From GCA-2718815 sp963578105 (GTDB lineage: Bacteria; Planctomycetota; Planctomycetia; Pirellulales; Pirellulaceae): a stretch of DNA of 64,000 nucleotides. Position numbers and translations under genes: made by a program. The stretch is taken from the NCBI GenBank assembly GCA_963578105.1, contig CAUZBP010000006.1, positions 71,219 through 135,218 on the forward strand. Reading direction: 5' to 3'. Shown in pieces: positions 27,215 through 34,086 of the stretch. The stretch's first letter is position 1. Each line of letters begins with the position of its first letter. The notes below the pieces were generated by a model. That model ran no database searches, was not told the DNA's origin, and worked only from the letters and a program-made list of their open reading frames with translations.

Positions 27215-27293
27215 ATTACCGCTTTCAAATATTACTGTCGATGCCAGCAATGGATTTTCCGTGTCGATATATTGTTTCTGTTGATCTCATTCC
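27215..27293 (-). promoter_or_regulatory. Repeated spacer between DUF1559 copies
   Basis: This spacer resembles 28414-28490 closely: both hold ATGGATTTTCCGTGTCG and TTTCTGTTGATCTCATTCCTC just before the stop of the gene upstream on the minus strand. Each copy therefore carries the same downstream/upstream flank, which probably includes the promoter of the next copy or a terminator. No -35/-10 pair is clear. Confidence 0.4.
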
Positions 27294-28325
27294 TCAGCGA
27301 TAAGTTGGCGTACGACCGTCATCCCGGCCACACGAATTTTTCCAGACACGCTTATTGATGTTTTCCGTCACGAAGTGGCAGGAACCGTCAGCGAACAACG
27401 CATTCACACCGCCCGGATGAAGACTCGATGCGGGTCGGGGGCCCCGTCGGCCCAGGGCCGCATCATCCAGCCAGTCAATTTCGTCCGCTCTCGGGTCATT
27501 CGGCCTGCGGGAAGCATTCGCTCCGCAATGCGCGGAAGATTCCGCCCAACGGGCGCAGCGCTGTGTACTGGCGTCATAACCCCAGCCATTTTCCCAGTAC
27601 GACTTGCCACGAAACACCTCGACCGACTGCACCGTGTGACTGGTTCCATCCCGAAAGTGCTTGATGTTGATGTAGATTTCTGGCAAGCCACCGTCACGAG
27701 ACGAATCAAAATTATTCACCGAAAGCATCGCAGCGTAGTTCGTCCCGGCAACTCTCCGTCCACCAACGTTCTTGATTTCGGGGGCCGTGCGAACGAGCGG
27801 CGTTATATCACTGGGGCAGACATAGATTGGTATGACCCGCTTTTCGTGTTTCATGTTCGTGCCGGGACGACTGGGAGGAGGCCATGGCGGGCCCTTAGGA
27901 AGGCAATGCCACCAGGATTCCATATCGAACCGGTCGTAAAGCTGCTGTTGTTCAACAAATGGTAAAATCATCACTCGCCAGCTAAGACCGTTACCAACAT
28001 ACCAGGTTGCTCCACTGCAGTTGTGATTTATGATGCCCTGATTATACATTTCCCCAACCGACACACCCGTGTTTCGCGACGCTGGAAACATCTGATGTGT
28101 GCCGTGATAGGCGTGGAGCCCCAGTCCGATCTGCTTCATATTGTTAACACATCGGGTACGCCGAGCCGCCTCCCGCGCCATCTGTACGGCCGGTAGCAAC
28201 AGCGCAATCAAAATCGCGATAATGCCAATCACCACCAGCAATTCGACGAGCGTGAATCCGCGCCGCGTGCGACATGACCTGTCGTCTGGATGAACGCTAC
28301 GGGGATGTGAAGACTTACATACCAT
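27294..28325 (-). CDS. DUF1559 pseudopilin-like protein, copy 2
   Basis: A 343-residue DUF1559 protein, the middle of three tandem copies. The prepilin segment RRGFTLVELLVVIGIIAILIALL differs by one residue (Gly for Ala) from its neighbours. The body has CVNNMKQIGLGLHAYH and the ending SLHPGGVNALFADGSCHFV. Start ATG 28325 aligns with the start of copy 1 (MVCKSSHP against MACKSTHP); a frame open from 28391 adds 22 residues without counterpart. The C-terminal 138 residues are identical to copy 1, while the middle section (WPPPSRPGTNMKHEKR) has diverged. Likely assembled at the cell surface or periplasm like pseudopilins; function unknown. Confidence 0.93.
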   Translation of the reverse strand: MVCKSSHPRSVHPDDRSCRTRRGFTLVELLVVIGIIAILIALLLPAVQMAREAARRTRCVNNMKQIGLGLHAYHGTHQMFPASRNTGVSVGEMYNQGIINHNCSGATWYVGNGLSWRVMILPFVEQQQLYDRFDMESWWHCLPKGPPWPPPSRPGTNMKHEKRVIPIYVCPSDITPLVRTAPEIKNVGGRRVAGTNYAAMLSVNNFDSSRDGGLPEIYINIKHFRDGTSHTVQSVEVFRGKSYWENGWGYDASTQRCARWAESSAHCGANASRRPNDPRADEIDWLDDAALGRRGPRPASSLHPGGVNALFADGSCHFVTENINKRVWKNSCGRDDGRTPTYR

Positions 28326-28413
28326 CTGGTGAAATCCTAAAAGACTCTTGCAGTTACGAGTGGACGATCCCGCGTACAACTTGGAAAACATGCTGTTGAC
28401 ACTACTTTTACAG

Positions 28414-28490
28414 TACCGTTTTCAAACATTACCGTCGATGGCAACGATGGATTTTCCGTGTCGTTATATTATTTCTGTTGATCTCATTCC
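28414..28490 (-). promoter_or_regulatory. Repeated spacer between DUF1559 copies
   Basis: Homologous to 27215-27293 and positioned identically, between copies 3 and 2. See that entry; the function as promoter or terminator is inferred only from its conservation and place. Confidence 0.4.
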
Positions 28491-29492
28491 TCAGCGATAA
28501 GTTGGCGTACGACCGTCATCCCGACCACACGAATTTTTCCAGACCGGGAGATTGATGTTTTCCGTCACGAAGTGGCAGGAACCGTCAGCAAACAACGCAT
28601 TCACACCGCCCGGATGAAGACTCGATGCGGGTCGGGGACCCCATCGACCAAGGGCCGAATCGTCCAGCCAGTCGATTTCGTCAGCTCTCGGGTCATTCGG
28701 CCTGCGGGCAGCATTGGCACCACACATCGCGGAAGACTCCGCCCAACGGGCGCAGCGCTGTGTGCTGGCGTCCTTAAACCAGGCAGTTTGCAAATAAGAC
28801 TTGCCACGAAACACCTCGACCGACTGCACCGTGTGACTGGTTCCATCCCGAAAGTGCTTGATGTTGATGTAGATTTCGGGCAATCCACCGTCACGAGACC
28901 GATCCCGCTCATCACGCGAAAGCATCGCGGCGTAGTTCGTCCCGGCAACTTTCCGCTTATCAACATTCAGGATGTCCTGGCGAACGACCGGCGTGATATC
29001 ACTGGGACAAATATAGATCGGTATGATCCGCTGCTCGTGTTTCCAGTTCTTACCGGAACCTCCCCTAGGAAGGCAATGCCACCAGGAATCCATGTCGAAC
29101 AGATTGTAAAGCTGCTGTTGTTCAACAAATGGTAAAATCATCACTCGCCAGCTAAGACTGTTACCAACATACCAGGGAGCATTCGGGCAAGGTGTCGTGA
29201 TACCCTGTGCTTGCATCTCCCCCACCGACACCCCGGTATTTCGCGATGCTGGAAACATCTGATGTGTGCCGTGATAGGCGTGGAGCCCCAATCCGATCTG
29301 CTTCATATTGTTGACACATCGGACACGCCGAGCCGCCTCCCGCGCCATCTGTACGGCCGGTAACAACAGCGCAATCAAAATCGCGATAATGGCAATCACC
29401 ACCAGCAACTCGACGAGCGTGAATCCGCGCAGCATGCGGCATCGGCTTGTGTCTGGATGCACTTCACCCGGAAGTGACGGATTGCATGGCAT
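28491..29492 (-). CDS. DUF1559 pseudopilin-like protein, copy 3
   Basis: A 333-residue DUF1559 protein, the first copy in transcription order. It has MLRGFTLVELLVVIAIIAILIALL at the N-terminus, CVNNMKQIGLGLHAYH, and SLHPGGVNALFADGSCHFV at the end. It is the most divergent of the three: it lacks about ten residues in the variable middle (PRGGSGKNWKHEQR), has YLQTAWFKD where the others have YWENGWGYD, and ends INLPVWKNSCG in place of INKRVWKNSCG. The difference pattern suggests an older duplication followed by later exchange between copies 1 and 2. It lies 143 bases after the heptaheme cytochrome gene on the same strand. Confidence 0.93.
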   Translation of the reverse strand: MPCNPSLPGEVHPDTSRCRMLRGFTLVELLVVIAIIAILIALLLPAVQMAREAARRVRCVNNMKQIGLGLHAYHGTHQMFPASRNTGVSVGEMQAQGITTPCPNAPWYVGNSLSWRVMILPFVEQQQLYNLFDMDSWWHCLPRGGSGKNWKHEQRIIPIYICPSDITPVVRQDILNVDKRKVAGTNYAAMLSRDERDRSRDGGLPEIYINIKHFRDGTSHTVQSVEVFRGKSYLQTAWFKDASTQRCARWAESSAMCGANAARRPNDPRADEIDWLDDSALGRWGPRPASSLHPGGVNALFADGSCHFVTENINLPVWKNSCGRDDGRTPTYR

Positions 29493-29635
29493 TTGGTGAA
29501 ACCCTACAAGATGGGTACGGTCACGACTCCTTCATTCCACATCCAATGTGGCAGACTTACTTTTTACTCCTGGGCTTGAAAATACAGGAGCCAAATGGTG
29601 CGGTCCAGGCCAAGATGAACTTCCGTATCGCCACC

Positions 29636-30826
29636 TTATCTCTCCTTCGACATCAGACCATCAGCGCCCCGAACGCGAATCCAATGGTCACTCATCGACA
29701 TCCCGGGGTGCACTTCCACCTGGGGCATATGACAAGCAATGCAACCCTTTTGTGAAGACACCTTGCATGACACTTGTTGAGCCGGTTCTGCAGAGTGGCA
29801 ACTCAAACAACGAGTCTCGTAGTGCTGCGCATCCCGTGAAACGGGACGATGTGGATCGTGGCATGTCGTACAACTCAAACGGCCCTCGGACTTCCGATAA
29901 CAGGCTGTCTGCAAAATCCCAACCGGAGCGTATCGCACCAGCTTGAGGTTATCAGTTTGCAACGGGGACTCCAGCATGTCGGGGCGACGATGACATTCCC
30001 CGCACCGCTGCATCTGTTCTGTGGCGGTCCAGCTGATCGCCGTCAAACCGAGCGTGTCGCCGATCGTCCCGTGCTGCATCTGCTCGACATGTCGACGTGC
30101 CGGACCGTGGCAGCTTTCGCATCCGACATGGGGCTGTAACTCGGTGAGCTTCAAACCCTCCCTGCGGTAGGTTGTCGTGTGGCAGCCCAGGCACCGGTCC
30201 AGCAGTTCGGGGCTGCGAACGCGCCCAAAGTGTTCCACGTCCTGGGTCACCGCCTGTCCTCGATGGCTGGGTGTCAGGCCGGGCTCGTGGTCTTCTCCAA
30301 ACAGCGAGACGCGATGTTCAATCCCCACCGCCCGGCCATCGGTACCGGGGACCAAGGTCATAAAGGTAATCGCATGCTGTCCGGATCCCAGTCCAAAATG
30401 TAGTGGAAACGCATCCTCCGGGAAGCGTTCGGGCAGGCTCACTGAAAGACCACCCGGGCCAGCATGGTAGTGAAACGTGACCCCACGTTCAGGATCTTTA
30501 AATTGCTGACCGTCGACTTGAGCGTCAAACTGCCCATCATCCGTTCGGTAAAACGTTCGCGCGTGGCCACTCCGGGCATGCTCGTTCACCTGGCTTGCAT
30601 GACAACTTGCACAGGCCTGGCTTCCCACATAGTCTTCGTGTCTTGCGTCCCGGGTGGAGGCGGGCAGGCGAGAAACCGGCATTGTCACCGCTCGTTGAAA
30701 ATGAAGAGACAACCACACAACAACACTGCCGAGCAGAAGAACGGGCAACAGGCAACCAACAACGAGTTTTCGTGTCGGAAAAACATTGCGTTGAAGAGGG
30801 GATTTTCTATTCATTCTCTTCATCAT
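29636..30826 (-). CDS. Seven-heme c-type cytochrome
   Basis: A 396-residue multiheme cytochrome c. After an N-terminal membrane anchor (LVVGCLLPVLLLGSVVVWL) the protein shows seven CxxCH sites: CASCH, CLGCH, CESCH, CGECH, CTTCH, CLSCH and CIACH. It resembles the cytochrome c554/NrfB-like 'doubled CXXCH' group, which shuttles electrons in the periplasm. LLDRCLGCHTTTYR and VGCESCHGPARRHVEQM are recurrent wording in planctomycete multiheme proteins. Distal histidine ligands cannot be assigned by eye. No nitrite, hydroxylamine or metal reductase is adjacent, so the partner is unknown. It is transcribed toward the DUF1559 array. Confidence 0.88.
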   Translation of the reverse strand: MMKRMNRKSPLQRNVFPTRKLVVGCLLPVLLLGSVVVWLSLHFQRAVTMPVSRLPASTRDARHEDYVGSQACASCHASQVNEHARSGHARTFYRTDDGQFDAQVDGQQFKDPERGVTFHYHAGPGGLSVSLPERFPEDAFPLHFGLGSGQHAITFMTLVPGTDGRAVGIEHRVSLFGEDHEPGLTPSHRGQAVTQDVEHFGRVRSPELLDRCLGCHTTTYRREGLKLTELQPHVGCESCHGPARRHVEQMQHGTIGDTLGLTAISWTATEQMQRCGECHRRPDMLESPLQTDNLKLVRYAPVGILQTACYRKSEGRLSCTTCHDPHRPVSRDAQHYETRCLSCHSAEPAQQVSCKVSSQKGCIACHMPQVEVHPGMSMSDHWIRVRGADGLMSKER

Positions 30827-31181
30827 TTTCTAATGATGACGACACGTTCCAGGGTCCATTTGCCCCATTGTACTCCACAAGCTTCTAATCGATGTGCCGG
30901 TAACCGGATCCCTGCCCCGGGCTGTTACTAATTTCCAACGCACCATTCTGTTCAACGTCCTCGGGACCGCTACCATGAGTCCTGGCGGGCTTGTCCCTGA
31001 CTCTCACGAGGTATCGTTTCGTGTCCCTGGCGAAAATTTAAAAGTCCGCTGCCAGTCCCTTCCCTTCTCGCCGGATGCCTGAGTCCTGTATAATCACCTC
31101 TGGTGACACAGCCTACCAGAATTTTGTTGTGGCTCAGGTCCTGCCAGCTCCCTCACCGGCCCGGTCTTTCGAAGGTTTAAC
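30827..31181. other. Divergent intergenic region
   Basis: Lies between the cytochrome and the B12-mutase operon. It contains a TATAAT box (listed) and otherwise nothing recognisable. I could not find a cobalamin riboswitch in it: no B12-box-like consensus was visible. Confidence 0.5.
31089..31094 (+). promoter_or_regulatory. Candidate -10 box for the mutase operon
   Basis: A perfect TATAAT 88 bases before the start of the mutase gene. The -35 region at the right distance is weak, so this is only a candidate. Confidence 0.3.
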
Positions 31182-32834
31182 GTGTCGACTCCCCTGATCT
31201 CTGATGCCAAAAAACGCTGGCAACAAGAGCTTGCCGCCGCTCCTTCTCGTCCTCAGCCTGCAACGACTGTTAGCGGCCTTCCAATTGAACCACTCTACAC
31301 AAGTGACGACCTGGACAATTTTTCGGACGAGAAACGGCTGGGATACCCCGGTCAGTATCCATTTGCGCGCGGTGTGCATGCCAATATGCACCGTGGTCAA
31401 TTGTGGACGATGCGACAATTTGCCGGCTATGGTACGGCGCGGCAGACCAATGAGCGCTTTCGGTTCTTGCTCGAAAAAGGACAAACCGGCTTGAGCACCG
31501 CCTTCGATCTGCCAACCCTGATGGGCCTGGACAGCGATCATTCCCAATCACGTGGTGAGGTAGGACGATTGGGTGTCGCCGTCGATACGATTGATGATGT
31601 CCGTCAGCTCTTCGCAGGCATCGACCTGGAGCAGGTTTCCGTATCGATGACGATTAACGCGCCGGCATTTGTCATCATGGCATACTACGTGGCGGCCGCT
31701 GTAGATGGCGGTTTCGATCCTCGCAAGCTGCGCGGCACACTTCAAAACGACATTCTGAAGGAATTTCACGCCCAGAATGAATTTATCTTCCCCCCCACGC
31801 CCTCCGTTAAACTCGTCGTAGATGTGATCGAGTATTGCACGAAACACGTGCCTTTGTGGAACACGGTCTCCATCAGCGGTTACCACATACGCGAAGCGGG
31901 TTCTACAGCCGTCCAGGAGTTGGCTTTCACTTTGGCGGACGGCATGCACTATGTCGAGCAGTGCCTGGAACGGGGTATGAACGTCGACGACTTTGCACCC
32001 CGCCTCAGTTTCTTTTTCAACGCACACAACGACCTTTTCGAAGAGCTTGCCAAGTACCGGGCGGCTCGTCGTTTGTGGGCCGATCTGATGAAGAACCGAT
32101 ACCACGCACAACGCGAATCTTCATGGAAGTTGCGCTTCCATGCCCAGACTGCCGGTTGCTCACTGCAAGACAAACAGCCGGAAGTTAATCTGATGCGAGT
32201 GGCCTACCAGGCCATGGCAGCCGTATTAGGAGGCTGCCAATCATTACACACCAACAGCATGGATGAAACACTGGCCCTGCCCTCCGAACATGCAGCCACG
32301 CTGGCATTGCGAACGCAACAAGTGCTGGCCTATGAAACGGGCGTGACCAATACCGTCGATCCCTTGGGCGGCAGCTATTTTGTCGAAACGCTCACTGATC
32401 AGATACAGCAACAGGCCGAGGAGTATTTCGAACGCATTGAGCAGCACCACGGTATGGTGGCCGCCATTGAAACAGGATTCTTCCGCCGTGAAATTGGCGA
32501 TGCGGCCTTCGCTTTTCAACAAGCTGTCGACGCAAAACAAAAGGTACTCGTGGGAGTCAATGATTTTCAGCAACCAGACGAAAAGCCGTTGCCACTTCTG
32601 GAGTTGGATGAATCGGCCGAACGTGATCAATTGCAATCCCTCGAACAAATCAAGAAGCAGCGGAGCCGGGACGACGTGCGTCGCACCACGGACGAGCTGA
32701 AACGAGTGGCGGAAACCGGCACAAACGTCATGCCTGCACTCATGGAAACCGCTAGAGCACGTGTCACCGTGGGAGAATCGATGCAGGTGTTGGAAGAAAT
32801 ATTCGGTCGTTACCGACTTGGCGCGGCCTGGTAA
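31182..32834 (+). CDS. icmA: B12-dependent acyl-CoA mutase large subunit, isobutyryl-CoA mutase type
   Basis: A 550-residue large subunit of the methylmalonyl-CoA mutase superfamily without its own B12 domain. The TIM barrel holds the acyl-CoA and the family segments GQTGLSTAFDLPTLMG, ISGYHIREAG with the conserved His, and LHTNSMDETLALPSEHAA. The substrate-defining residues are Phe80 (in RQFAG), Ala107 (in STAFD) and Gln198 (in HAQNEF). Known methylmalonyl-CoA mutase has Tyr89 and Arg207 at the equivalents of 80 and 198. Isobutyryl-CoA mutase of Streptomyces cinnamonensis has Phe80 and Gln198, and hydroxyisobutyryl-CoA mutase has Ile and Asp at 80 and 107. The predicted reaction is isobutyryl-CoA to n-butyryl-CoA. 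The B12 subunit, a MeaB-type GTPase and an acyl-CoA ligase follow directly. Confidence 0.85.
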   Translation: MSTPLISDAKKRWQQELAAAPSRPQPATTVSGLPIEPLYTSDDLDNFSDEKRLGYPGQYPFARGVHANMHRGQLWTMRQFAGYGTARQTNERFRFLLEKGQTGLSTAFDLPTLMGLDSDHSQSRGEVGRLGVAVDTIDDVRQLFAGIDLEQVSVSMTINAPAFVIMAYYVAAAVDGGFDPRKLRGTLQNDILKEFHAQNEFIFPPTPSVKLVVDVIEYCTKHVPLWNTVSISGYHIREAGSTAVQELAFTLADGMHYVEQCLERGMNVDDFAPRLSFFFNAHNDLFEELAKYRAARRLWADLMKNRYHAQRESSWKLRFHAQTAGCSLQDKQPEVNLMRVAYQAMAAVLGGCQSLHTNSMDETLALPSEHAATLALRTQQVLAYETGVTNTVDPLGGSYFVETLTDQIQQQAEEYFERIEQHHGMVAAIETGFFRREIGDAAFAFQQAVDAKQKVLVGVNDFQQPDEKPLPLLELDESAERDQLQSLEQIKKQRSRDDVRRTTDELKRVAETGTNVMPALMETARARVTVGESMQVLEEIFGRYRLGAAW

Positions 32835-32838
32835 AACA

Positions 32839-33258
32839 ATGTCTTTACGTCTTGACTCCATGAACGAAACAGATCGCCCTCAACGAATCGTGCTGGCCAA
32901 GATTGGTCTGGATGGCCATGACCGTGGAATCAAGGTCGTGGCGAGGGGACTCCGCGATCATGGATTTCACGTCATCTACGCCGGTCTGTGGCAGGCGCCT
33001 GAAGCGGTGGTTCAAGCGGTCGCGGACGAAGACGCGGACTGGTTGGGGATCAGCATCCTGAGTGGTGCCCACATGACACTGTTACCGGATCTGCTCAACT
33101 TGCTGCGGCAACAGGGATCAGGAAATGTGAAGGTCATGGTGGGTGGGATCATTCCGGAAGCAGATATTCAGAAGTTGCAGCAACTGGGAGTCACAGGAGT
33201 TTTCGGTCCGGGCACACCGATGGAAGACATCGTTGAGTTCCTACGTGAACGGAGATGA
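32839..33258 (+). CDS. icmB: B12-binding small subunit of acyl-CoA mutase
   Basis: A 139-residue cobalamin-binding protein, the partner of the preceding large subunit. The signature LAKIGLDGHDRGIKVVARGL contains the DxHxxG motif in which the histidine coordinates cobalt in base-off/His-on binding. WLGISILSGAHM and VMVGGIIP supply the other two family motifs that hold the nucleotide tail. Length is typical for stand-alone IcmB/HcmB/McmA2 subunits (about 135-140). The ATG at 32839 is four bases after the large-subunit stop; a second ATG eight codons in is possible. The stop is one base before the MeaB start. Confidence 0.92.
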   Translation: MSLRLDSMNETDRPQRIVLAKIGLDGHDRGIKVVARGLRDHGFHVIYAGLWQAPEAVVQAVADEDADWLGISILSGAHMTLLPDLLNLLRQQGSGNVKVMVGGIIPEADIQKLQQLGVTGVFGPGTPMEDIVEFLRERR

Positions 33259-33259
33259 C

Positions 33260-33994
33260 GTGAGCGATTGGACAGAACTCTTCGAACGGTTTCGCCAGAA
33301 AGACCGTCAAGCGCTGGCACGACTGCTTTCACATGCGACCCAATCGGAAGGTGCGGAAATCATTCGCACGCAAATAACGCCCAGGCCAACCGGATCGGTC
33401 ATCGCCTTGACAGGCAACGGTGGAGTGGGAAAAAGCAGTCTTGTCGGTCGAATTGCAGAAAGGTTGCGCAAGGACGGAATCCAAGTGGCCGTTCTGGCCT
33501 GTGATCCAGAAAGCCCCTACACGGGCGGTGCCCTGTTAGGCGATCGCATTCGCATGTCTCCGCTGGCATCCGACCCCGGTCTATTCATTCGAAGTGTTGC
33601 AACCTCAGGCGGTCGTCAAGCAGTCGCTGAAAATCTCGACCTGATGTGTCAGCTTCTTTTGGAATACGGTTTTGAAATCGTGCTGATCGAAACCGTCGGT
33701 GCCGGCCAGGCAGATGTGGCAGTGCGTGAACTGGCGGACATATTGGTTTTGTTAGTGCAGCCGGAAACAGGCGATGAACTTCAGTGGGAAAAAGCAGGAC
33801 TTTTGGAAGTGGCCGATGTGGTCGTGGTGAACAAGGCAGACCTGCCGGGTGCCGACACCGTGATGGCTCAACTCCAGGGTCAACTCAACCTGCCCGGTTG
33901 TCGCCCCGTTCCCATATTCAAGGTCAGTGCGACTCAAGGAGAAGGCCTGGACGAACTATGGAGGGCCGTCCAAGAGTTAAGAACGGAAAACTGA
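33260..33994 (+). CDS. meaB: MeaB/ArgK-type G-protein chaperone, short form
   Basis: A 244-residue G3E-family GTPase that would load and protect the B12 mutase. GNGGVGKSSLVGRI is the P-loop. CDPESPYTGGALLGDRIRM, IETVGAGQADVAVRELAD and NKADLPGAD are the further MeaB motifs. MeaB of Methylobacterium is about 330 residues and dimerises through a C-terminal helical arm; here the protein stops soon after GLDELWRAVQELR, so that arm appears to be missing while the G domain is complete. The GTG at 33260 begins one base after the icmB stop. Position in the operon supports a dedicated mutase chaperone. Confidence 0.88.
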   Translation: MSDWTELFERFRQKDRQALARLLSHATQSEGAEIIRTQITPRPTGSVIALTGNGGVGKSSLVGRIAERLRKDGIQVAVLACDPESPYTGGALLGDRIRMSPLASDPGLFIRSVATSGGRQAVAENLDLMCQLLLEYGFEIVLIETVGAGQADVAVRELADILVLLVQPETGDELQWEKAGLLEVADVVVVNKADLPGADTVMAQLQGQLNLPGCRPVPIFKVSATQGEGLDELWRAVQELRTEN

Positions 33995-34086
33995 CTGGCA
34001 ATTAGACGTACAGCATCACAAGACAAAATTATTTTCCGGCAACTTTGTATTACAGCTAGCGCACGCGTTTCCTTGGGAGAATCAAC

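Noticed and set aside
27375..27965. Antisense frames conserved in all three DUF1559 copies (also at 26170-26694 and 28572-29135)
   Set aside because: Their similarity simply follows the duplicated sense sequence, and no start signal or motif supports them.
25651..29492. A CRISPR-like or transposon-related origin for the repeats at 26-29 kb
   Set aside because: The repeats are 1.2 kb tandem coding genes with spacers; there are no short direct repeats with unique spacers, and no transposase or terminal inverted repeats.
30827..31181. A cobalamin riboswitch before the B12 mutase operon
   Set aside because: I searched for a B12-box-like motif and the usual conserved stems and did not see them.
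31182..32834. Annotation as methylmalonyl-CoA mutase
   Set aside because: The residues at the two substrate-defining sites are Phe80 and Gln198, not the Tyr and Arg of methylmalonyl-CoA mutase.
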